From contig CM022297.1 of NCBI GenBank assembly GCA_011799875.1, forward strand, positions 523,741,362 to 523,805,361: DNA of 64,000 nt, in the 5' to 3' direction. Of this stretch, positions 10,834-20,354 are shown one piece after another. Numbering within the stretch: the stretch's first letter is position 1; every line of letters starts with the position of its first letter. A program made the position numbers and the translations under genes. A model generated the notes under the pieces. That model was not told where the DNA came from. It saw only the letters and a program-made list of their open reading frames with translations, and searched no databases. The stretch is from Thinopyrum elongatum. Lineage: Eukaryota > Streptophyta > Magnoliopsida > Poales > Poaceae.

Positions 10834-13011
10834 TGTAGGAGATATGCCCTAGAGGCAATAATAAATGTTATTAATTATCTCCCTGTTCTTAATTAGGTTT
10901 ATGTTCCATGCTATAACTGCTATGGTTCTCGAGTCTACAAATAAAACGAGCCTTGGAGGAAGACTCATATGCACGTGTGGAATAATAAACGGTAAAATGT
11001 ATTCCTAGTCTAGCCTCTAAGACTAGCTCAAGTGTTGCATGATGGTCCTGTTTTCCTGATCATGGGCATGTCTATGCCAGCAATTTTGAGGGCACAATGT
11101 TAGAAGAACATTTGTGTTGAATCGACCCGATTGATGTTATGCTATGAGATACATTCGTCACAAGTTAATGGTTAATAACACAGAGATGGTTAACGTTTGC
11201 ATGATTCCTCAGACCATGAGAGTATCGAGTTTCTTCGTGCTTGATTCATGAACTTTGGGGTTTGTTAAACGTCATCCGTAACTGGATGGCTATTACGGCG
11301 GCTTACGGGTTCATGGGAAAGTATGTTAAGTAACTTGATAGCTCAAGATTGGGATTTGCTCCTCCGACGATGGAGAGATATCTCTGGGCCCTCTAGGTGT
11401 TACGGTATCCATCATCGTCTGGCCAGACACTTTGTGATTTGATCACGGGGATGCCGGAACACGGTAACGAGAAAAGAGAACAATACCGGTAACGAGGTAA
11501 CTAGCATAGTGGACAAGTTGTTGATCCACGGGAATGCCAACATGTCTTACCTCGGTTATTTGTAACATATCACGAAGCAACAGGAATAGCACACAGCAAC
11601 TGGAGGTTCACTCGAATATTCATTCGTGTGGGTATAGGGGTCAATATGGGTGTCCACGGCTCCGATGTTGATCATTGATCGGAAGGGGTTCCGTGTCATG
11701 TCTATACTTCACCGAACCTATAGGGTCACACAATTAAGGGTCATCTATCTGCTGAATACTAGACAGGGAGTCTGAGAGAAAATCACTGAAAAAGTTTCGG
11801 ACACTGAAAAAGTTTCGGACAACGGAAAAGTTCCGCAGAGAGAGGTCACCGGATGAGTTCCGGTGAAACTGAAAAGTTGTTTCAGAGGATACCATAAAGT
11901 CAAATTGGTTTCGGCACATGCCCGATAATTCTTGGAGGGTGCCAGAATCAGTCTGGAAACTTTTGGGAATTTTCTGGAAGAAAAACAGGAAATATTCCGG
12001 AGCTGCCGGAACCACTTCAGATGCTTTTCGCAGATGACAATCACTAATCTGGAATTGTTCCAGAACATGTTGAAAATTATTTTAGTGGGTACTGGAAATG
12101 TTCTAAGCCCACATAAATTTTTTCAGTTCGAACGGACGCTGAAAAATGTCGTCATGAATAGTGAAAGTGCTTTTTGGGTTACTTTTTGGAAAGCCACTTG
12201 TTTGGGCTTTATCCCAAAAGTTCTAGGGATGACTTGGATGGATTGGGAGGCCCTCATGGGGGCCCCCCAAGGGGTGTGGCCGGCCACACTTGGGGCTCCA
12301 CCATGGAGCCCCTCTTGTTCCTTGGTTTCACCTTTATGCCCTTGGTGGAAGGACTTCATTCATGTACTTTTGGGTTTTATTGTAAAACCACCCTACCCCT
12401 TGGGATTTCCTATAAATAGAGGTGGAGGGGCAGCCCTCCACACTCATCCCTTCTCACATACAAGTGCCATGCAATGATCTGGCTTCTCTCTCCCTCCCCG
12501 CGAAATAGTTTCGTAGAGCCGAAAGGCTGTCTGGGTCCGGTGGGAACTAGTTCAGGACGGCGAAGACCTGCCGGATAGATGACACCGTATGTGTGCAACT
12601 CTATAGAGAGGTCGTAGTTTCGATCTTAGTGCTCGAGGGGCTGTTTCGAGAGTGCCTCCCAAAGGGCTGTCCATGTGACGGTCCGAGTTCTGTGAGTCCT
12701 CCCGAAGGGCTGTCCAAGTGACGGTCCGAGTTATGTGAGTCCTCCCGAAGGGCTGTCCGCGACACCGTCCGGGGGACTGTCCGACCGCCTCCCGGAGGGC
12801 TGTTCGAGTGGCGGATGAGGGTATACATCCTCGCGGTTGGGAGGTTGTAAATCCTAGCTGCGGGGATCTGCACCGCCGATCGTCATCGACTCTACTTCCG
12901 CTGCGCTACGAGTCGGTAACGAAAATGATCAAACCTTGTATGCAGTCTCCATAGTGGTCCTGGGCTGGTGCGTAGGTCAAAATTTTTTCTTTTCTGCTGC
13001 GTTACCCTGCA
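10834..13011 (+). mobile_element. Solo LTR of a related copia family, TSD TAAAA
   Basis: A single 2,178-bp LTR starts TGTAGGAGATATGCCC and ends ACCCTGCA. It is flanked by TAAAA at 10829-10833 and 13012-13016 and has no partner LTR or internal region. It is clearly more diverged from the two host LTRs than they are from each other, so it came from a sister subfamily. It was left by unequal recombination between the LTRs of a full copy. Its TATA box is at 12411-12419. A repeat near 12670-12760 (gacggtccgagtt...cctcccgaagggctgtcc) is doubled compared with the host LTRs. Confidence 0.93.
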
Positions 13012-13088
13012 TAAAATTGTTTATTCACTAATGCATTTTCATTATAAACAAAGTCTAAGTGAAACCTGTGTTTTCCGTTGTAGATCAA

Positions 13089-16000
13089 ATGGCTCGCAAC
13101 ACCGCGTTCAACCTAGGCCCGATGTTAGAGAGAGAGAAGTTAGCTGCGACTGGAAACAACTATGCGGACTGGGTCCGCAACCTGAGGATTGTCCTCAGGA
13201 GTGCTAAGAAGTTGTATGTGCTTGAAATTGCTCTTCTAGCTAAACCGGCGGTAGAAGCCCCGGAAGATTTACAGAATGTCTGGGCCACTAAGGATGATGA
13301 TCACAACTTAGTGCAGTGCCTCATGCTAGCTTGCATGAGTGCAGAGCTTCAAAAACGTTTTGAATTCCATAAACCCCATGATATGATCTGGGAATTGGAT
13401 GCTCTGTACAAGGAAACCGCAAAGTCTGAACGATTTTATATCATGAAGGCTTTGATGGATTGTAAGATGGCTGAGGGTAGTTCAGTTGGCGAACACGTGG
13501 TCAAAATGATTGGCTATTCTGAAAGGCTTAAAACCCTGGAATTTCCACTTCCACCTGGCCATATGATGGACATGTTGCTTTCTTCACTCCCCCCGTCTTA
13601 CGACGGTTTTGTCTTGAACTACAACATGAGTGGGATGGAGAAGGAATTGGAAGAGGTGCTCGCCATGCTGAAAACTGCAGAAGGAGGACTGTGGAAAAAT
13701 CGCAAGCAAGTGTTGCTTGTGAATAAAACCGCCAGTTTCAAAAAAAAGAAAGGCAAGCCAAAGAAGGGCAAGGGCGCCGGTAAGACCGGCTCCCAAAGCA
13801 ACTCTAAGGGTGGAGCCAAGAATGAAACTGAGTGCTTCTACTGCAAGGGCACAGGACACTGGAAGAGAATCTGCAAGAAGTATCTGGAAGATAAGAAGTC
13901 CGGGAAAACCGGAAAAGGTATAATTGTTATACAAGTTAATGTCATTGACGTTTTGCTTGCTAGCGAAAATTCTAAGTCTTGGGTATTTGATACCGGATCG
14001 GTTGCTTACATTTGCAACTCGATACAGGGGCTTCAGAAGGTGCGGAAGCTGGCAAAGAATGAAGTCATGATGCGTGTCGGGAACGACGCTGGGATCGCCG
14101 CTCAAGCCGTCGGCATTATGCCTCTACGTCTCCCTTCAGGATTTATCTTAGAACTAAGTAACTGTTATTTTGTTCCACTGTTGTGTAGAAACATTATCTC
14201 CGGATCATGTTTAGTACACGATGGGTATTCATACAAGTCTGAGAACAATGGTTGTTCACTTTATTGTAAGGATATGTTTTATGGATTTGCACCCATTGTT
14301 GGGGGCCTTTTCATACTAAATCTTGAATGTGGAAATGATGTCTTTAACGTGAATTCTAAACGCCTTAAGAAGGCTGATACCACCACCACTTATTTGTGGC
14401 ACTGTCGACTTGACCACATCGGAAAGAAACGCATGCAAAGACTCCAGTCAAATGGAGTTTTACCGTCTTTTGATTTTGAATCATTTGACACATCTGAAGC
14501 TTGTCTGATGGGAAAAATGACCAAGACGCCGTTCACGGGTCATCCTGAACGAGTGGGTGAATTATTGGAAATAATACATAGTGATGTATATGGTCCAATG
14601 AACACAGCCGCACGGGGTGGATATTTCTACTTCGTGACTTTTACTGATGATTTAAGTCGATATGGCTATATCTACTTAATGAAGCATAAGTCAGAAACCT
14701 TTGAAAAGTTCAAAGAATTTCAGAATGAGGTAGAAAATCATCGTGACAAAAAGATTAAGTTTCTGCGGTTTGATCGCGGAGGCGAATATCTTAGCCATGA
14801 GTTTGGCCAACATCTGAGTGACCGTGGAATCATTTCACAGCTTACGCCTCCCGGAACTCCACAGAGAAACGGAGTATTGGAACGACATAACCGAACCTTG
14901 TTGGACATGGTAAGGTCGATGATGTCTCTTACAGATCTACCGATATCTTTTTGGGGTCATGCACTAGAAACTGCCGCTCACACATTAAACAGAGCTCCGT
15001 CTAAGTCTGTTGAGACGACACCATACGAGTTGTGGCATGGGAAGAAACCCAATTTGTCGCATCTCAAAGTTTGGGGTTGTGAAGCGTATGTAAAACATTT
15101 ACAATCGAGCAAACTCGATCCCAGATCAGACAAATGTAACTTTGTAGGTTATCCAAAGGAAACAGTTGGGTATTTCTTCTACCAACCCTCCGAGTGCAAA
15201 GTGTTTGTCGCTAAAAATGGAGTCTTTCTCGAGAAAGAGTTTCTCGCCAAAGAATTAAGTGGGAGGACAGTACAACTTAATGAGATTAGTGAATCTTCGG
15301 CAACCTTTGATATGGCTAAGGAACCGGAAGAAATTCCGCTAATTATCCCTACAACTGAGCCGGAAGTTGTCGCATATGATGCGGAGACTTCAGACAATGT
15401 TGTAACTGAACCACGCAGATCAGGTAGGGCTATCCAGCCTACTGAGTGGTTTCATAACGAAATCTTCATTCTTGAAGACGATGAACCTGCGCACTACAAG
15501 GAAGCGATGGCGGGGCCCAGCTCAAGGGAATGGCACAAGGCCATGAAATCCGAGATGGAATCCATGTACAAAAACCAAGTTTGAAACTTGGAAGAACTTC
15601 CAGAAGGCGTAAAGCCCACTGGTTGTAAATGGATTTTCAAAAGAAAGACGGACGCGGATGGTAACATTACTATCCACAAAGCTAGACTTGTCGCGAAAGG
15701 GTTCACGCAAGTTCCAAGAGTGGACTACGACGAGACTTTCTCGCCCGTAGCTATGCTTAGGTCTGTTTGGATATTGCTAGCAATTGCTTCTTATTTCGAT
15801 TATGAAATATGGCAGATGGATGTCAAAACGGCTTTCCTAAATGGAAACCTCAAAGAGGATGTATACATGATACAGCCAGAAGGTTTTGTCATTCATAAGG
15901 ATGCTGGAAAGGTATGCAAACTTCAGAAAGCCATTTATGGTCTGAAGCAAGCGTCAAGGAGCTGGAACAGTCATTTTGATGAAGTGGTCAAAGAGTTTGG

Positions 16001-17054
16001 CTTCATCTGGAATGACGAAGAATCTTGTGTTTACAAGAAGTTTAGTGGGAGCGCAAAAGCATTTCTAATCTTGTATGTGGATGACATATTGTTGATTGGA
16101 AATGACGTGAATTTTCTTAGCGAAATAAAAGACTCATTGAAGAAAAGGTTTTCAATGAAAGACTTAGGCGAAGCGGCATATGTATTGGGCATCAGGATCT
16201 ATAGAGATAGATCAAAACGCCTGATAGCGCTTAGCCAAAGCACGTACATTGACAAGGTGTTGAAAAGGTTCAACATGGAGAACTCCAAGAAAGGCCTACT
16301 CCCCATGTCACCTGGCACAGTGCTTTGCAAGAATCAGTGTCCTCGGACCCTCGATGAGCGAGTACAAATGAATGATGTTCCATATGCCTCGGCAGTTGGT
16401 TCTATTATGTATGCCATGCTATGTACAAGACCGGATGTTTCCTATGCGCTAAGTGTTAGCAGCCGGTACCAAAGTGATCCAGGTTTGGAAAACTAGGCCG
16501 CAGTCAAGGGTATTCTTAAGTACCTCAGAAGGACCAAGGATTTACTCCTTGTGTACGAAGGTGATGAAGAGCTCATTGTAAGTGGTTACACTGATGCAGG
16601 CTTCATGACTGACCCAGATGACTTCAAATCTCAATCAGGCTATGTTTTCATATTGAACGGTGGCGCAGTTGATTGGAAAAGTTCCAAACAAAAGACTGTG
16701 GCGGATTCTACGACAGAGGCGGAGTATGTTGCCGCTTCAGAAGCCTCCAAGGAGGCGGTATGGATCAAGCAATTTCTTGAAGACCTTGGTGTGGTTCCTA
16801 GTGCCCAGGACCCGGTGGAGATCTATTGTGATAATAGTGGCGCCGTGGCTCAGGCAAGGGAGCCAAGTTCGCACCATAAGACAAGACATATTCAACGCAA
16901 ATATAAACTCATTCGACATCATGTCGAAGAGGGTTTAGTGAAAGTACGCAAAGTTCACACGGATCTGAATGTGTCAGACCCGATGACAAAGCCTCTACCA
17001 CAAGCAAAGCATGAGCAGCACCGGATAGCCATTGGTGTCAGGGAAGCCATGTAA
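13089..17054 (+). pseudogene. gag-pol: Copia gag-pol polyprotein, two in-frame stops
   Basis: A single frame of 1,322 codons encodes Gag with a CCHC knuckle (CFYCKGTGHWKRIC, near 13830), aspartic protease with D-T-G (near 13989), integrase, reverse transcriptase with YVDD (near 16073) and RNase H (DA, TEAEY and DNSGA). The order integrase before reverse transcriptase defines Ty1/copia. ATG 13089 is chosen because MARNTAFNL matches a gag start directly after the leader. Codons 832 (TGA, 15582-15584) and 1136 (TAG, 16494-16496) replace tryptophans expected from context (NQV-W-NLEELP, EN-W-AAVK). The integrase zinc finger reads HxxxxH...SEAC, so one expected Cys is Ser. The copy would supply Gag and protease at most and is dead as an autonomous unit. 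Confidence 0.95.
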
Positions 17055-17085
17055 CTGGATTATGACTCTAGTGCAAGTGGGAGTC

Positions 17086-19187
17086 TATAGGAGATATGCC
17101 CTAGAGGCAGTAATAACAGTTATTTTGTATCTCCAAGTTTGTAATGAATGTTTATGTTCCATGCTATAACTGCTATGATTCTCAAGTCTGCAATAACACG
17201 AGGCTCGAAGGAAAACTCATATGCACGTGTGGTATAATAAACGGTAAAATGTATTCCTGGTCTTGCCTCTAAGACTGGCTCAAGTATTGCATGATGATCC
17301 TATTTTCCTGATCATGGGCATGGATGTGCTGGCAATTTTGAGGGCACAATGTTAGTAGAACACTTGTGTTGAAACGACCCAGATTGATGTTATGCTATGA
17401 GATACATTCGTCACAAGTTTATGGTTAATATCATAGAGATAGTTAATGTTTGCATAATTCCTTAGACCATGAAAGTATTGAGTTCCTTCGTACTTGCTTT
17501 GTGAACTTTGGGGTTTGTTAAACGTCATCCGTAAATGGGTGGCTATTACGGCGGCTTACGGGTTCACGGAAAAGTATGGCAAGTAACAAGATAGCTCAAG
17601 ATTGGGATTTGCTCCTCCGATGATGGAGAGATATACTCGGGCCCTCTCGGTGTAATGGTATCCATCATCGTCTGGCCAGACACATTGTGATTTGATCACT
17701 GGGATGCCGGAACATGGAAACGAGAAAAGAGAACAAAACCGGTAACGAGGTAACTTGCATAGTGGAAAAATTTGTTGATCCACGGGGATGCAATATAACT
17801 CACCTCGGGTGTTTGTAACATATCGCGAAGCAACAGGAATAGCACACGGCAACTGGAGGTTCACTCGAATATTCATTCGTGTGGGTATAGGGGTCAATAT
17901 GGGTGTCCACGGCTCCGACGTTGCTCATTGATCGGAAGGGGTTCCGGGTCATGACTATACTTCACCGAACCTATAGCGTCACACGCTTAAGGGTCATCTA
18001 TCTGCTGAATACTAGACAGGGAGTCTGAGAGAAAATCACCGAAAAAGTTTCGGACAGCAGAAAAGTTCCGCAGAGAGAACATCGGATGAGTTTCGGTGAA
18101 ACTAAAAAGTTGTTTCGGGGTATTCCATTAAGTCAAATTGGTTTTGGGACGCCCCTGATAATTCTTGGAGGGTGCCAGAATTGTTCTGGAAATTTCTGGA
18201 ATTTTCGGGGATGAAAACCAGAAATGTTTCGAAGCTGCCGGAACCACTTCAGATGCTTTTCGCAAATGAAAATCACTAATATGGAATTGTTCCAGAACGC
18301 ATTGAAAATTATTTTAGTGGGTACTGGAATTGTTCTAAGCCCACATAAATATTTTCAGTTCGAACGGAGGTTGAAAAATGTCGTCGTGAATAGTGAAAGT
18401 GCTTTTTGGGATATTTTTGGAGAGCCACCTTTTTGGACTTTTCAAATCTTCTAGAAGGGAAAGGCTTGCAAGGGAAGGAACCCCATTTGGGGGGGGGGGG
18501 CAAGGGGTGGCCGACCACATGTGGTGGAGCTCCATGGAGCTCCACATGGCCTCCCATTATGACCTAAATGCCCATGGGGTGTGACCTAATGCATGGGTTT
18601 CTGGTAATTTTTGGAGGCACACTACCCCTTGGCTTTCCTATAAATAGAGGAGGTGAGGGCTGCCATCTCTTCATCCCTTGCTCTCATACACATGCTATGC
18701 TTTGCTAGCTCTCTCTCTCCCTCCCACGAAAAGAGCTTTTGTAGAGCCGAAAGGCTGTCTGGGTTCCGGCAGAAACTAGTTCTGGACGGCGAAGCCCTGC
18801 CGGATAGCTGACACCGTATTTGTGCAACCTTGTAGAGAGGTCATAGTTTCGATCCTTTTTGCCCGAGGGGCTGTTTGAGTGCCCTCCCGAAGGGCTGTCC
18901 GAGTCTCCGTTCGAGTTTCGAGGGTCCACCCGAAGGGCTCTCCGCGACATCATCCGGGGGACTGTCCAACCGCCTCCCGAAGGGCTGTCGGGCGAGGGAG
19001 TACATCCTCGCGGTTGGGAGGTTGTAAATCCTAGCTGCGGGGATCTGCACCGACGATCTACACCGACTCTTCTTCTGCTACGCTTCGAGTCGGTACGGAT
19101 CAGATCAAACCTTGTATGCAGTCTCCATAGTGGTCCTGGGCGTGCTCCCTATACCAAATTTTTTATTTTCTGTCGTGTTCCCCTACA
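17086..19187 (+). repeat. 3' LTR of copia element
   Basis: 2,102 bp. It begins TATAGGAGATATG, so the canonical TG end has mutated to TA, and it ends CCCCTACA before the AGTAG duplication. TATAAATAG is at 18639-18647. A run of about 12 G residues near 18490 replaces a mixed G/C stretch of the left LTR. Confidence 0.95.
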
Positions 19188-19191
19188 AGTA

Positions 19192-19290
19192 GGCCGAAAA
19201 GTCTCTGAGTCCCACCTTTTCACATGAGCGGGTGGCCGAAGCTGTATGGCTCCGCTCTTCGGCTTATGTTAGGCCGAAAACGTTTTTTTT
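19192..19290. repeat. Continuation of left MULE subterminal region
   Basis: After the copia target duplication the GGCCGAAA motifs resume (19192, 19231, and taggccgaaaacg near 19271). This shows that 7423 and 19193 were contiguous before the insertion. Confidence 0.75.
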
Positions 19291-19371
19291 TTACTTATGA
19301 ATGTTGTGCAACCATTGCCCATATTAAACATTGAAAAAAAATATTTTCGAGCAACCCGTTCCGTCAATATT

Positions 19372-19474
19372 TTCCCGCCAACTCTTTCCCTTCATATATT
19401 CCCGCCAACCCCTTCCCGCCATATGTTCCCGCCACCCGTTTCCCGCCAACCCCTTCCCGCCATAAGTTCCCGCC
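19372..19474 (+). promoter_or_regulatory. Cluster of seven TTCCCGCC motifs (E2F-like)
   Basis: TTCCCGCC occurs seven times in about 103 bp (near 19372, 19399, 19413, 19426, 19440, 19454 and 19467), mostly followed by A and separated by short pyrimidine-rich spacers. It fits the E2F consensus TTSSCGSS. The cluster lies 110-215 bp upstream of the plus-strand ORF start at 19585, before a TATA-like box. E2F control of that ORF is an inference. Confidence 0.55.
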
Positions 19475-19528
19475 AACCCTTTCCCTCCATACCGCAGTCG
19501 TTCTTTCCTGCCATTTTATCCTCTCTAT

Positions 19529-19537
19529 CTATAAAAC
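19529..19537 (+). promoter_or_regulatory. TATA-like box of MULE plus-strand ORF
   Basis: The string ctataaaac occurs about 50 bp before ATG 19585, downstream of the TTCCCGCC cluster. Its spacing suits a short 5' leader. Confidence 0.5.
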
Positions 19538-19584
19538 CCCCTTCACACGGAGGTGGATAAGTAGTCTAGTTTAGTGTAGTCGAG

Positions 19585-20067
19585 ATGTCCCATTATACTT
19601 TTGATCGTAGTTTTCACCCTGAGATGAGCAAATGTCTTCTTAGTCTAGCCACCGATTTCAGGATGGACAATAGGATAGTTACATGGGACGAACTCCTCGG
19701 TAGTGACACCATACTGAATGAGTTGGCTCACGCATTACGTAGGTCTGGGTGGCCTGAAAGGACCTATGAGGAGGTACGTAAAGAACTTCTTAGGTTGCAT
19801 GGAAGGTGGAAGAAGGTAGTGCAGACGAAGAGTGAAACTTTCTTAAGGATTGCAGCAGAGCATACATTTTTATGGACTGACGACAGCGAAGATGAAGACG
19901 ATATCTTCATGCCGAGCACCAAGGCCAAGAGTACCGCACCGTCAAAGGGCAAGAGTACCGCGTCGTCGCAGGGCAAGAGTGCTGCATCGACGAAGGGCAA
20001 GATTACCACATCGTCGAAGGGCAAGAGTGCTGCATCGGCGGAGGATGACGATGATGCCTTCATGTAG
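19585..20067 (+). CDS. MULE accessory protein of unknown function, intact
   Basis: 160 codons from ATG 19585 to TAG, uninterrupted. Residues 1-95 are a compact mixed region with Trp/Leu-rich segments (VTWDELLGS, RSGWPERTYEEVRKELLRLHGRWKKV), likely helical. A weak resemblance to Myb/SANT-like folds is possible but unproven. Residues 100-108 are acidic (DDSEDEDD). Residues 112-150 are five Lys/Ser/Ala repeats of 8 residues (KGKSTASS-like, 24-bp DNA units), followed by an acidic end. It is transcribed toward the minus-strand PMD gene, whose stop lies about 290 bp away. A TATA-like box and an E2F-like cluster stand upstream. It is the only undamaged frame in the MULE. The family is unrecognised; DNA binding is a guess from the basic tail. 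Confidence 0.65.
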   Translation: MSHYTFDRSFHPEMSKCLLSLATDFRMDNRIVTWDELLGSDTILNELAHALRRSGWPERTYEEVRKELLRLHGRWKKVVQTKSETFLRIAAEHTFLWTDDSEDEDDIFMPSTKAKSTAPSKGKSTASSQGKSAASTKGKITTSSKGKSAASAEDDDDAFM

Positions 20068-20354
20068 TATGTAAGCTGTAATTTTTAAGTTCAGCTCTAC
20101 CGTTTAATTCATATGTACTTGTATCTTAATTATCGGTTGCAGTCTATTTGGAAATGTAACTGGAATAACAATGCGAATTAATAGTAATATGTCTCTCGCA
20201 TACATAAAACGATATATGTCTTCTAATCAGATAGAAGGAAGTGCGATATTAGCACATACATGAAGCATGCCTCATACATAGATACTGACTCACATATGCG
20301 AATAGTCTGAAACTAACATAGATAACCATATCACTGTGGGGGGCGACGACGAGT
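20068..20354. other. Convergent 3' region between the two MULE genes
   Basis: AT-rich, non-coding. It should contain the 3' ends of the plus-strand ORF and of the PMD gene. No clear repeat was seen. Confidence 0.5.

Larger units (their letters stand above)
7424..19187 (+). mobile_element. Ty1/copia LTR retrotransposon (BARE/Angela-like), TSD AGTAG
   Basis: LTRs lie at 7424-9527 and 17086-19187. The 5-bp direct repeat AGTAG lies outside them (7419-7423, 19188-19192). A primer-binding site close to the initiator-tRNA-Met type (tggcatcaagagcc) starts at 9529, two bases after the left LTR, and a purine tract (aagtgggag) precedes the right LTR. One gag-pol frame runs 13089-17054 with two stops. 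A solo LTR of a related element is inserted at 10834-13011. The element sits in the left TIR of the MULE. Confidence 0.95.

Noticed and set aside
11932..12477. 181-codon frame
   Set aside because: Falls entirely within the solo copia LTR and is broken in the sister LTRs.
13584..14105. 173-codon minus-strand frame
   Set aside because: Antisense shadow of the copia gag-protease region.
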